NCBI GenBank assembly: GCA_947495135.1
Contig: CANLXN010000005.1
Coordinates: 124,001 to 188,000, forward strand
DNA length: 64,000 nucleotides
Direction of reading: 5' to 3'
DNA from: an uncultured Flavobacteriaceae bacterium
Lineage (GTDB): Bacteria; Bacteroidota; Bacteroidia; Flavobacteriales; Flavobacteriaceae
The notes under the pieces were generated by a model, which saw only the letters and a program-made list of their open reading frames with translations, was not told the origin of the DNA and did no database searches. The position numbers and the translations under genes are program-made. Of this stretch, positions 25,793 to 33,908 are shown one piece after another (position 1 is the stretch's first letter; every line of letters begins with the position of its first letter).

Positions 25793-27052
25793 TTATTGAC
25801 CTCTAATTATTTCTACAGGGTCTATTTTACGAGCTTTGAGTGATGGTAGATACCCCGCAAAAAAAGTGGAGACTAAAGCAAATGAGAATCCGATAACATA
25901 ATACCAACTATTAAAGTTCACTGGATAGGTAGTTACGGTTGGTAATGCTTCGGTTTCAAATGGTACGCTGCTAATTATTACAGAAAGCACATATCCTATT
26001 AGTAAACCTAACATCCCGCCAACAATTCCTATGATCATTGCCTGACTTAAGAAAATATATTGTACATCTTTTCCAGAAAAGCCTGTAGCTTTTAGAATGG
26101 CTATATCGTTCATTTTTTCGTAAATAAGCATATTCAATATGTTGTAAATTCCGAAACCTGCTACAATTAATAGCGTTACAGAAACTGCATATGTTATGAG
26201 GTTTCTGATAGTCGTGCCCGTTTCAAATTGTGCATTAGCAGTGGCGATATCTACGGCTTTGAGTTTGTTTTGGGACGCTAAGTTTTTTGCCATAGCAGGG
26301 GCGTCATCTATATTGAAAATTTTTACATTGATATCTGTGATGTAATTATTTGGGACGCCTAAAATACGTTGTACCGTTGAGAGGTTTGCATAACTCTGTA
26401 TGTTGTCAAGATCTGCAATGCCACTTTGAAAAATACCGACAATTTTTAGCGGAAAAATTCCTCCTTGAACTGTACTTACTTGAATTCGGTCTCCCACTTT
26501 TAACGACATCTTTTCTGCAATACCAGCGCCCAATAGGATACCTGAACTGTTATTCTTTAAATCCAGTGGGCTGCCAACGGTAACGTAGTCCCCAAAATTA
26601 AACAGCGCTACTTCCTTCATAATGTCTATTCCCTTCAGGTTTCCTGTTAGTTCAATAGGTCCAGAAATGTAAAATAACTGTGTGCTTAATTGCGGAATAG
26701 CCCCTTTCACTCTGCTGTCTTTGTTTAATTTATCGATGAGTGGCAGCGCATTGTGTATTTTTTTTTGAGTTAGATTAGGTTTGATAGATTGTACTATATT
26801 AAAGGCATCTTCAAATTCATTATAGATGGCGATGGGTTGTTTTTCTGAAGGTTCTATTTCATTATAGATATGAATGTGCGGAGTTTGATTTAAAATAAGA
26901 TCGTCCAGCATTTTGTTGAGACCCGTCATAAAACTTACCAAAGTTATATAAGAGCCAATGCCAAAAGTTACGCCTAATGCCGCAATGGTAGTCTGCTTTA
27001 TTTTAGTGAGCAAATGAGTTTTAGCAATGCTCAAAAGTAACTTGCTATTCAT
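25793..27052 (-). CDS. ABC transporter permease, FtsX/MacB core type
   Basis: 419 residues. An N-terminal membrane segment (TTIAALGVTFGIGSYITLVSFMTG) is followed by a MacB-like periplasmic domain (about 45-270). Three C-terminal segments follow, including AVSVTLLIVAGFGIYNILNMLIYEKMNDIAILKATGFSGKDV, and the end is SLKARKIDPVEIIRG, a standard ending for the family. It overlaps the adaptor gene by 4 nt. The permease lacks a fused ATPase, which is supplied separately. Confidence 0.9.
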   Translation of the reverse strand: MNSKLLLSIAKTHLLTKIKQTTIAALGVTFGIGSYITLVSFMTGLNKMLDDLILNQTPHIHIYNEIEPSEKQPIAIYNEFEDAFNIVQSIKPNLTQKKIHNALPLIDKLNKDSRVKGAIPQLSTQLFYISGPIELTGNLKGIDIMKEVALFNFGDYVTVGSPLDLKNNSSGILLGAGIAEKMSLKVGDRIQVSTVQGGIFPLKIVGIFQSGIADLDNIQSYANLSTVQRILGVPNNYITDINVKIFNIDDAPAMAKNLASQNKLKAVDIATANAQFETGTTIRNLITYAVSVTLLIVAGFGIYNILNMLIYEKMNDIAILKATGFSGKDVQYIFLSQAMIIGIVGGMLGLLIGYVLSVIISSVPFETEALPTVTTYPVNFNSWYYVIGFSFALVSTFFAGYLPSLKARKIDPVEIIRGQ

Positions 27053-28137
27053 TGTTTATCGGGTTTTAATAAGGTCGTTTCAGGAGTAATCCCAGAACGT
27101 ATTTCTATTTGATCCTCTGTCTGTAACCCGGAGGTGATTTCGATGATTCCAGTTTCGGTTTTCACCTTATTTTCGTCAAAGAGATATGCGCTGGGTATGA
27201 CCAAGACATTTTCTTTTACTTCTATAATTATATTGCCCTCTCCCGAGAGGCCTGGATAGAGAGTTTTAGGTGGATCAACAAAGATAGCTTCTACCTTAAA
27301 AGTTTGATTACGTTCATCCTTGTTTGGGTAGATTTTAGTAACTCGTGCTAAGAAAGTTTGATTTGGATACGCATCAAGAGTAACTACTACTTTTTGATCA
27401 TTTGAAATGGTCACAATGTCTACTTCATCTACAAGTAATTCTAATATAAAATTATGTTCACTTCCAATCATCGCAGGCGGTTGTTGTGGACTCACTATTT
27501 CACCAGGATTTTTATAAATAGAATAGACCTTACCATTCATCTTGCTCGTGACGGTGTAATCCTGAGTGGTAATAACCGAATTTTTATAGCGGTTTTCTGC
27601 TTGGTTTAGTTGTGTTTGCAGTTCGCTTTTTGTACGGTTGTATTTAGTTTTAAGACTTGTAACTGCATTGCTGCTAAGTTCGTATGCTAATTTTTTTGAA
27701 TCAAATTGTGATTTAGAACCAATGCGCTGTTCCCACAGCTTTTTCTGCCTAAAAAAGTTGATGCTGTCATTATTCAATTTAAGCTGTGCTGCGTTAATTT
27801 CATCTCCAATTGATGATAATACCGATGTATTACCAATGTATTTACTATGTGCTAAACTGTAGGCTAATTTTGCGTTTTCAGTGTTGAGTTGAGTATTGCT
27901 GCTAATAATCTGAAATAATGGGGTCTCTTTTTCTACAAGGGAACCTTCAGAGATTAAGGTGTTCTCCAAAATACCGTTTACACTTGCGAATACCTCGTAT
28001 AAACTGTCGGGTTGTACTGTCACAGATACATACACAGATTGTGTAAGGGTACTTAGTTTAGGGTTAATGGTATTCTTCTCTTTTTGACAGGAAATCAAAA
28101 AAAGGAAAAGACAGGTAATCCAAATTAACTTATTCAT
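27049..28137 (-). CDS. Efflux periplasmic adaptor, lipoprotein (MacA/HlyD type)
   Basis: 362 residues. The signal LIWITCLFLFLISCQKE places a lipid-attached Cys at about residue 17. The body has a biotinyl-lipoyl-like fold (VFASVNGILENTLISEGSLVEKETPLFQI), a long alpha-helical hairpin (about 75-175) and a beta-barrel (VVVTLDAYPNQTFLARVTKIYP). It links the ABC permease to an outer-membrane channel. It is the first gene of the three-gene export operon. The box at 28303 points away from this gene, so its promoter is elsewhere. Confidence 0.9.
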   Translation of the reverse strand: MNKLIWITCLFLFLISCQKEKNTINPKLSTLTQSVYVSVTVQPDSLYEVFASVNGILENTLISEGSLVEKETPLFQIISSNTQLNTENAKLAYSLAHSKYIGNTSVLSSIGDEINAAQLKLNNDSINFFRQKKLWEQRIGSKSQFDSKKLAYELSSNAVTSLKTKYNRTKSELQTQLNQAENRYKNSVITTQDYTVTSKMNGKVYSIYKNPGEIVSPQQPPAMIGSEHNFILELLVDEVDIVTISNDQKVVVTLDAYPNQTFLARVTKIYPNKDERNQTFKVEAIFVDPPKTLYPGLSGEGNIIIEVKENVLVIPSAYLFDENKVKTETGIIEITSGLQTEDQIEIRSGITPETTLLKPDKQ

Positions 28138-28302
28138 TAGACCAATTTTCTCAAATTTGAGATAAATTAGTTGGAACTAGAATGACCAATATCATACTTG
28201 AAAAAATCAACAAAATTACTTGAACCCAATACGTGAATTTCAGTACTTAAACTTCATGATTGTTATAGAATAGGGAAGATTCTTGTCCAAAAGTCTATAA
28301 AC

Positions 28303-28345
28303 TGATATTTGTCATGTTTTGAGATGAATAGGTATTGTAAATTAG
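28303..28345 (+). promoter_or_regulatory. Crp/Fnr-type box and -7 element with no protein gene downstream
   Basis: TGATATTTGTCA at 28303-28314, then 23 nt, then TAAATTAG at 28338-28345. On the opposite strand no -7 match is found at this distance. It therefore points into the gene-free stretch, predicting a start near 28350. Confidence 0.7.
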
Positions 28346-28510
28346 TACCAGGATTAATCATAAAGTTCTTTTAAACACTTAAAGTATCACTTCTTGTCAT
28401 AGCAATGTGTTGAGAAGTTTAGGAAAGTGAATCTCACATATCCATAGGTGGTCATGTGTCCCTTAGATGCTCAGAATTACCGTTAGTGTATGATGGAATT
28501 TATTTTTCTA

Positions 28511-28548
28511 TAAATCGGGAGTAATCTGAAAAGAAAACTCCCGATTTA
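28511..28548. repeat. 12-bp perfect hairpin
   Basis: TAAATCGGGAGT at 28511-28522 pairs with ACTCCCGATTTA at 28537-28548, loop 14. It shares its CGGGAGT/ACTCCCG core with the terminator at 28834. No T-run follows on the + strand. Confidence 0.75.
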
Positions 28549-28676
28549 AAAAGAACCGCATTGTCAAATATGGGAATGCGTTTTAGAGATCATATTGAAT
28601 TTGTCCGCACGATAGTTTTTGCAACTGGTTTTGCTAGATTTTAATCGTGTAATGCAAGTGAAAACATGTTCTCCTC

Positions 28677-28709
28677 TGGAAACAGGGATGTTCAATGTCC
28701 CTGTTTCCA
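28677..28709. repeat. 12-bp perfect hairpin
   Basis: TGGAAACAGGGA at 28677-28688 pairs with TCCCTGTTTCCA at 28698-28709, loop 9. No T-run follows, so it is more likely an RNA structure than a terminator. Confidence 0.75.
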
Positions 28710-28833
28710 AATAAAACAGTATCGTTAAAGTAATTTATAAATACTGTATACAATAATCCTATTTATTGGAAGTAGAAAATTAGTGGTCTTGGTCTAAGAG
28801 TGATTTACTAGCGAGAAATAAGATTAGAGTAGG

Positions 28834-28866
28834 AAACGGGAGTGCGGAAGTACTCCCGTTTTTATT
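28834..28866 (+). terminator. Orphan + strand terminator
   Basis: AAACGGGAGT at 28834-28843 pairs with ACTCCCGTTT at 28852-28861, then TTATTTTA. T-rich only on the + strand, though no + strand protein gene precedes it for kilobases. Confidence 0.8.
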
Positions 28867-28992
28867 TTATCTCGTTGAGGTTGATACCTGTATTTATCTT
28901 TCTCTGGATGTTTCAAAATTCCACCAATCGATTGTTAAATTGCCTTTCAGTCCATTCTGGATTGATAAGACATTCAAAGCCCACAACTAGGA

Positions 28993-29020
28993 AACAAAAA
29001 AAGGACCACAAAAGCGGTCC
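28993..29020 (-). terminator. Terminator of the upp-peroxiredoxin operon
   Basis: Read on the minus strand, AGGACC pairs with GGTCCT and is followed by a run of seven T. It lies about 25 nt past the peroxiredoxin stop. Confidence 0.8.
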
Positions 29021-29043
29021 TCTTCTCCATTCCTAGTTTGATG

Positions 29044-29709
29044 TCAATTTAGCTTCAGTTCTTTTCGAGCTAAATAAAAATCTACTTTTTCTAAGCTGTC
29101 CTCTTCGATACGTGCTTCCATCTGCTTCAAGGTCTTAGGTGGTGGCACAATTACCTTATCTCCCTTTTTCCAATTTAGGGGCAATGCAACTTTATGCTCA
29201 TTAGATACTTGTAGTGCAGTGAGGGCACGCAATATTTCGTCCATATTTCGACCTATATTGAGTGGGTAGTACATAATAAGTGCAATTTTCAATAATGGGT
29301 CTATAAAGAATACGGCTCTTACTGCGGCCGTTTTACTTTCATTGGGCTGTAGCATTCCATAGAGCTTGGCTACTTTCATATCAATGTCTGCGATAATGGG
29401 GAAGTCAAAGTAGACACCTGTTTTCTCTTTCACATTATTTACCCACGCCAAATGTGAGTGAATACTATCAATACTCAATCCCATCAATTTGGTGTTTAAT
29501 TTTTCAAATTCATCTTTTCGGTTGGCAAAACCAGTTAATTCTGTAGTACATACCGGCGTAAAATCGGCTGGATGCGAAAATAAAATCACCCATTTGCCAT
29601 CTGCAAAGTCTGAGAACTTCAATTTTCCGTGGGTTGTTAAAGCCTCAAAATCGGGTGCATTGTCGCCAATTCTTGGCATTGTCAATATTTCTTTTTCTAG
29701 AGTTTTCAT
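29044..29709 (-). CDS. 1-Cys type peroxiredoxin (Prx6 subfamily)
   Basis: 221 residues. The peroxidatic site FSHPADFTPVCTTE is intact. A second Cys for a resolving role is absent, and the long C-terminal part (KVIVPPPKTLKQMEARIEED) is that of Prx6-type proteins, so it is of 1-Cys type. It reduces hydrogen peroxide or lipid peroxides using an external thiol donor; a thioredoxin is encoded nearby at 39145. An alternative start is the ATG 10 codons later. It is last in the operon with upp and a WG-repeat protein. Confidence 0.92.
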   Translation of the reverse strand: MKTLEKEILTMPRIGDNAPDFEALTTHGKLKFSDFADGKWVILFSHPADFTPVCTTELTGFANRKDEFEKLNTKLMGLSIDSIHSHLAWVNNVKEKTGVYFDFPIIADIDMKVAKLYGMLQPNESKTAAVRAVFFIDPLLKIALIMYYPLNIGRNMDEILRALTALQVSNEHKVALPLNWKKGDKVIVPPPKTLKQMEARIEEDSLEKVDFYLARKELKLN

Positions 29710-29714
29710 AGTTA

Positions 29715-30317
29715 TTAATCTTTTAGATTATAGATAGTGTACGTATTATCGCTCTCCTTCACCGAGATGAGGTTTCCATTTATAAATGAGGATTTAATTA
29801 TGGGCGGATTTTGTTGTAGCGTCAATTTATCGAATAGAAGATTTATTGGTCCACGAAGGTGGCGTACTGTTTTGTTGTTGGTGTCAATGACCAATTCGTT
29901 GTAACTATATTTTATAATTTTCTTCCCTAAAGTATTGGTGTTACCTGTCTCTATTTTGTAATGCTCAATGACCCTTGCAAACCCATTTTCAAAAGGAGTG
30001 GCCACTAAATACTTGGTTGGAATTACTTTTTCACCTTTGTTATTAATATATCCAAAATAGTTCACTCCATCTTTCATTTCTGAAATAAGGCATAAGCCGT
30101 TATTGAAAGCTGGAAGTTGTTTAGGTGACATTGCTATATCATCTCTAAAGTCGATAACTAATGTGCCAGAAGTGTCTATGAAACCCCAGTTGTTTTCCTT
30201 TTTAATGGCGGTGAGACCTTCCTGTAAAGTTCCGATGTCGTCAATCTGCGAAAGAGCTTGTGAGTTCGAATCGATCGCTAGACTTAAAAAAAATACTAGT
30301 ATTATTAAATTTTTCAT
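29715..30317 (-). CDS. Secreted WG-repeat protein
   Basis: 200 residues with a signal peptide (LIILVFFLSLAIDSNSQA). It contains WG-type repeats, such as LTAIKKENNWGFIDTSGTLVI and MKDGVNYFGYINNKGEKVI. WG repeats are common in Bacteroidetes and of unknown biochemical role, probably protein binding. It lies between upp and the peroxiredoxin gene with gaps of 22 and 5 nt, thus in the Crp/Fnr-box operon. Confidence 0.8.
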   Translation of the reverse strand: MKNLIILVFFLSLAIDSNSQALSQIDDIGTLQEGLTAIKKENNWGFIDTSGTLVIDFRDDIAMSPKQLPAFNNGLCLISEMKDGVNYFGYINNKGEKVIPTKYLVATPFENGFARVIEHYKIETGNTNTLGKKIIKYSYNELVIDTNNKTVRHLRGPINLLFDKLTLQQNPPIIKSSFINGNLISVKESDNTYTIYNLKD

Positions 30318-30339
30318 ATCAATTAAATTTAAGGTTGTT

Positions 30340-30993
30340 TTAAAGTTTTTGTCCGAATGCTAAATCCCCAGCATCGCCTATCCCTGGAATGATATAACCG
30401 TTTTTGTCGAGTATATCGTCTATGGCGGCAATCCATAAGTTGGCCGATTTTGGAAATATGGTATCAATATTTTCTACTCCCGACTTTGATCCTATTAGTG
30501 AGACAATATGAATGGATCTTGGCGTTCCATGTGTCTTTAATACCTTATATACATTCTCTAATGTTTTTCCAGTAGCAAGCATTGGATCTGTGAGAATTAG
30601 CACTTTGTTTTCTAATGAAGGTGCCGCGAAGTATTTCACTATTACTTCAAATTTCGGACTGTTGTTTGTGTGTTTTCTGAATGCGGATATAAAAGCATTC
30701 TCCGCATGATCAAAATAGTTGAGAAGTCCTTGATGCAGTGGTAATCCAGCACGTAGCACTGAACAAATAACAACCTCTTGATCTTGAATTTGAATCTCTT
30801 TAACACCTAGTGGAGTAGTTACAGATTTTGACTTATACGAGAGCGATTTGCTTAGCTCATATCCTAAAACTTCACCTACGCGTTCAATATTTCTTCGGAA
30901 ACGCATCGGATCTTTTTGAATCTTTTGATCCCTTATTTCTGAAATAAAAGTATTTAATACTGAATTCGTTCCTTCAAAATTATGGATGGTCAT
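30340..30993 (-). CDS. upp: Uracil phosphoribosyltransferase
   Basis: 217 residues from the ATG at 30993. The frame is open to a TTG at 31008, but that lies at or before the predicted transcription start (-7 element 31010-31017), so the ATG is preferred. The PRPP-binding block VLILTDPMLATGKTL and the uracil-binding end GYIIPGIGDAGDLAFG are present. It makes UMP from uracil and PRPP. It leads an operon with the WG-repeat and peroxiredoxin genes. Confidence 0.93.
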   Translation of the reverse strand: MTIHNFEGTNSVLNTFISEIRDQKIQKDPMRFRRNIERVGEVLGYELSKSLSYKSKSVTTPLGVKEIQIQDQEVVICSVLRAGLPLHQGLLNYFDHAENAFISAFRKHTNNSPKFEVIVKYFAAPSLENKVLILTDPMLATGKTLENVYKVLKTHGTPRSIHIVSLIGSKSGVENIDTIFPKSANLWIAAIDDILDKNGYIIPGIGDAGDLAFGQKL

Positions 30994-31009
30994 TTGCTTT
31001 ATTTTCAAG

Positions 31010-31052
31010 TGAAATTAGCAAGTAGATGATAGAATTTATATGATAATTATCA
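31010..31052 (-). promoter_or_regulatory. Crp/Fnr-type box and -7 element for upp operon
   Basis: Perfect palindrome TGATAATTATCA at 31041-31052; on the minus strand 23 nt later TAATTTCA at 31017-31010. Confidence 0.8.
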
Positions 31053-31075
31053 GTTTCAAAATGCTTTTGTCGATA

Positions 31076-31118
31076 TGACAATTATCATAGCAGGAAAGCT
31101 TTCCGAAGCCTACTTTGA
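31076..31118 (+). promoter_or_regulatory. Crp/Fnr-type box and -7 element for the persulfide cluster
   Basis: TGACAATTATCA at 31076-31087, then 23 nt, then TACTTTGA at 31111-31118. It lies back to back with the upp box, so the two directions are independently controlled. It faces the gene at 31140. Confidence 0.8.
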
Positions 31119-31139
31119 ACTTTTAAAATTGTAGGGTTT

Positions 31140-31649
31140 ATGAAACTAAAGAATAAAAGACGGTTTGTTTTTTTTGCAAGTGTGATACTGCTATTGGTGG
31201 TTTTCGCTTTTTGGTATAAAGCTACCTATTCAATGGATAAAGCCTCCTCGTATACGATCAATTCCACCGTATTGCCTACTAGCATAGTAATCGCCACGCA
31301 AGGGAGCGCTTTTAAAGATGCCATCGTAACAAACATTATCAACTTTTATAAAAGAGATTCGGTTCACATCAAAACGATGGATGTTTCGGAGCTACAAAAT
31401 TTGGATCACAGATTGCACACCACTATTGTGATACTTCATACCTGGGAATATGGTCAGCCACCTCAATCTGTAAGGGAATTCATATATGATAATATCAAGG
31501 ATAAGGATAAAATAATTGTCTTTACTACTTCAGGATCTGGTACTGCTAAAATAGAAGGTCTTGATACTATGGCAGGTGAATCCATCATTGAAAATGCAAG
31601 TGACATTTCTGATAAAATAATTGAAAAAATAGAAACTTTAATTAATTAA
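31140..31649 (+). CDS. Membrane-anchored flavodoxin-like protein
   Basis: 169 residues: an N-terminal membrane anchor (FVFFASVILLLVVFAFWY), then a fold resembling flavodoxin. The pattern IVIATQGSAFKDAIVTNIINFY matches the first strand and phosphate loop position, and IVILHTWEYGQPPQSVREFI followed by IIVFTTSGSG the later strands. The phosphate loop TQGSAFKD is not a standard TxTGxT, so FMN binding is uncertain. It heads the cluster that continues with a TauE exporter and a persulfide dioxygenase-like protein, so an electron-transfer or sulfur role is possible. Confidence 0.7.
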   Translation: MKLKNKRRFVFFASVILLLVVFAFWYKATYSMDKASSYTINSTVLPTSIVIATQGSAFKDAIVTNIINFYKRDSVHIKTMDVSELQNLDHRLHTTIVILHTWEYGQPPQSVREFIYDNIKDKDKIIVFTTSGSGTAKIEGLDTMAGESIIENASDISDKIIEKIETLIN

Positions 31650-31653
31650 CGTA

Positions 31654-32457
31654 TTGGAATCAACAACTATAATAGGGTATGCAGCCGCACTCATCATAGG
31701 TATAGTGTTAGGCCTAATAGGCGGAGGAGGGTCGATTCTTACAGTACCTGTTTTTGTGTATCTATTATCAATGAACCCAGTTACGGCAACTGCATATTCT
31801 TTATTTGTAGTTGGAGTTTCTGCATTTGTAGGAGCCATTCAAAATTTTAGAAAAGGAGCCGTTGATATAAAAACTGCTCTTCTTTTTGCATCTCCCGCTT
31901 TAGTCGGCGTTTACACCACACGTAGATATATAGTACCCATAATTCCTGAAACGGTTTTTGAAATCAACGATTATGTAATTGACAAAGGCCTTTTTATAAT
32001 GCTGTTGTTTGCCTTACTAATGATGGGTGCTGCCTTCTCAATGATTATTTCAAAAAAGAAGAAACCTATAGCTACAAATACAGCCCCAACTAAAAAGAAT
32101 TATCTACTCATTTTCGTAGAAGGGATCATCATTGGAGTCTTAACTGGACTCGCAGGCGCAGGCGGAGGCTTTCTTATTATACCTGCGCTAGTATTACTAG
32201 TCAAATTACCGATGAAGAAGGCTATTGCTACCTCCTTGTTAATAATAGCGATAAAGTCTGGTGTCGGCTTTTTGGGCGATGTCCAAAACCTAACAATCGA
32301 CTGGCCGTTTCTATTGTCTTTTACAGGAGTCTCGATCATTGGAATTTTTATCGGGGTTCGTTTGAATAGCAAAGTAGATTCGGATAAACTGAAAAAAGGG
32401 TTTGGATGGTTTGTCTTGCTTATTGCATTAATAATTATTGGAAGAGAATTTCAGTAA
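31654..32457 (+). CDS. TauE/SafE-family exporter near persulfide dioxygenase
   Basis: 267 residues starting at TTG 31654, 4 nt after the previous stop. Membrane segments with the duplicated motifs LGLIGGGGSILTVPVFVYLLSM and LTGLAGAGGGFLIIPALVLLVKLPMKKAIATSLLIIA. Neighbouring the persulfide dioxygenase-like gene, it most likely exports sulfite, the product of persulfide oxidation; this is inference from context. Confidence 0.88.
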   Translation: MESTTIIGYAAALIIGIVLGLIGGGGSILTVPVFVYLLSMNPVTATAYSLFVVGVSAFVGAIQNFRKGAVDIKTALLFASPALVGVYTTRRYIVPIIPETVFEINDYVIDKGLFIMLLFALLMMGAAFSMIISKKKKPIATNTAPTKKNYLLIFVEGIIIGVLTGLAGAGGGFLIIPALVLLVKLPMKKAIATSLLIIAIKSGVGFLGDVQNLTIDWPFLLSFTGVSIIGIFIGVRLNSKVDSDKLKKGFGWFVLLIALIIIGREFQ

Positions 32458-32484
32458 AGAAAATTTCAGAATTAAAAAAATAAA

Positions 32485-33900
32485 ATGATGAATATAGAAC
32501 AGATTTACACCGGATGTTTGGCTCAAGGAGCCTATTATATTGAAAGTAATGGCGAAGCAGCTATTATTGACCCGTTGCGCGAAGTCCAGCCCTATATAGA
32601 CAGGGCCGAAAGCGATAATGCTAAAATCAAATACATCTTTGAAACCCACTTTCATGCCGATTTCGTAAGTGGGCATCTCACCTTGGCAAAAAAAACGGGA
32701 GCCACCATTGTTTATGGACCTACTGCAACTCCTTCGTTTGATGCACTTATTGCCAATGATAAGCAAGTTTTTACTTTGGGAGAGCTAACTATTATGGCTT
32801 TGCACACTCCAGGGCACACCATGGAAAGTACTACTTATCTATTAAGAGATACGAGCGGTATAGACAAAGCCATATTTACTGGAGACACACTTTTTTTAGG
32901 CGATGTAGGTAGGCCAGATTTAGCTCAAAAAGCAGCAGATATGACACAGGAAGAATTAGCAGGAATTTTATTCGATTCACTTCGGAATAAAATTATGCCT
33001 TTAAGCGATGATGTGTTAGTATATCCTGCGCACGGTGCAGGATCTGCCTGTGGTAAAAATATGATGAATGTAACACTTGATACACTTGGAAATCAAAAGC
33101 AAGTCAATTATGCACTCCGAGAAGATATGACTAGAAACGAATTTATTACTGAAGTGACAAAAGGACTATTGCCACCACCAGCATATTTTCCTGAAAATGT
33201 GCAACTGAATAAAGAGGGGTATGAGGATATTGATATAGTTATGCATAGAAGTAAGCACGGATTAAGACCACATACATTCGAAAGAATTGCGAATGAGAAA
33301 GAGGCCTTGATTTTGGATGTGAGGCACCAAACACAGTTTGCCAAAGGACATATTCCGCGTTCAATATTTATAGGTCTTGGCGGCACATTTGCCCCGTGGG
33401 TGGGCGCTTTAATAAAGAACGTAAAACAGCCAATACTTTTAGTTACAAACCAAGGAGAAGAGGAAGAAACAATTATTAGGCTTTCAAGAGTTGGCTTTGA
33501 CAATGCACTGGGCTATCTGGAAGGAGGGTTCGAGTCATGGAAACGGGCAGGGAAAGAAATTGACACAGTTCTTTCTATTTCGCCAGATGTACTTAATGAA
33601 GCAATAAATGAAGTCAACACAAAGACCTCTATTTTTGATGTTAGAAGAGCGAGTGAATATAGTTTGGAGCACTTGGCGGGAGCAATAAACACTCCGTTGG
33701 ATACTTTGAATGAACATCAAGTTACACTCTCAAACAGTCAGCCTTTTCACCTATACTGTGCTGGTGGTTATAGAAGTATGATTGCTGCTTCCATTTTAAA
33801 AAGTAGAGGAGTTCATGACCTTGTGGATATCTCTGGCGGTTTTGCCGCCATAAAAGCGGCTAATTTGCCTACCAAAGGGATTGCTTGTAATTCTAAATAA
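32485..33900 (+). CDS. Persulfide dioxygenase-like MBL protein with two rhodanese domains
   Basis: 471 residues. The N-terminal metallo-beta-lactamase domain (about 1-230) has ETHFHADFVSGH, the ETHE1-type metal site. The first rhodanese domain (about 255-355) has no active-site Cys (LVTNQGEEEE). The second (about 365-470) has YCAGGYRS, with the active Cys. The arrangement dioxygenase, inactive rhodanese, active rhodanese is that of CstB-type proteins, which oxidise persulfides and make thiosulfate or sulfite. It follows the TauE exporter by 27 nt. Confidence 0.88.
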   Translation: MMNIEQIYTGCLAQGAYYIESNGEAAIIDPLREVQPYIDRAESDNAKIKYIFETHFHADFVSGHLTLAKKTGATIVYGPTATPSFDALIANDKQVFTLGELTIMALHTPGHTMESTTYLLRDTSGIDKAIFTGDTLFLGDVGRPDLAQKAADMTQEELAGILFDSLRNKIMPLSDDVLVYPAHGAGSACGKNMMNVTLDTLGNQKQVNYALREDMTRNEFITEVTKGLLPPPAYFPENVQLNKEGYEDIDIVMHRSKHGLRPHTFERIANEKEALILDVRHQTQFAKGHIPRSIFIGLGGTFAPWVGALIKNVKQPILLVTNQGEEEETIIRLSRVGFDNALGYLEGGFESWKRAGKEIDTVLSISPDVLNEAINEVNTKTSIFDVRRASEYSLEHLAGAINTPLDTLNEHQVTLSNSQPFHLYCAGGYRSMIAASILKSRGVHDLVDISGGFAAIKAANLPTKGIACNSK

Positions 33901-33908
33901 TCAGGGCC

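Larger units (their letters stand above)
28350..28866 (+). ncRNA. Candidate box-driven non-coding RNA
   Basis: Inferred from a + strand promoter of the same geometry as the protein-gene promoters (28303-28345) and a + strand terminator at 28834-28863, with no credible coding sequence between. The transcript would be about 515 nt and would contain three further hairpins. The end points are estimates. Function unknown; an analogy is the FNR-activated small RNA FnrS of enterobacteria, but no sequence relation is claimed. Confidence 0.45.
28138..29043. other. 906-bp gene-free stretch with a promoter, hairpins and terminators
   Basis: Flanked by two minus-strand genes, yet it holds a + strand Crp/Fnr-type promoter (28303-28345), four inverted repeats and a + strand terminator at 28834-28863. 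The right end carries the minus-strand terminator of the peroxiredoxin operon. The only short open frames are a 24-codon one from about 28569 and a 64-codon one at 28842-29036, and neither looks protein-like. Confidence 0.7.

Noticed and set aside
28138-28314. Box at 28303 as promoter of the efflux operon on the minus strand
   Set aside because: No TAnnTTTG-like element is at the right distance on that strand; the + strand has one.
28842-29036. 64-codon + strand ORF after the orphan terminator
   Set aside because: Its start overlaps the terminator stem and its end runs through the minus-strand terminator of the peroxiredoxin operon. The translation has no protein-like pattern.
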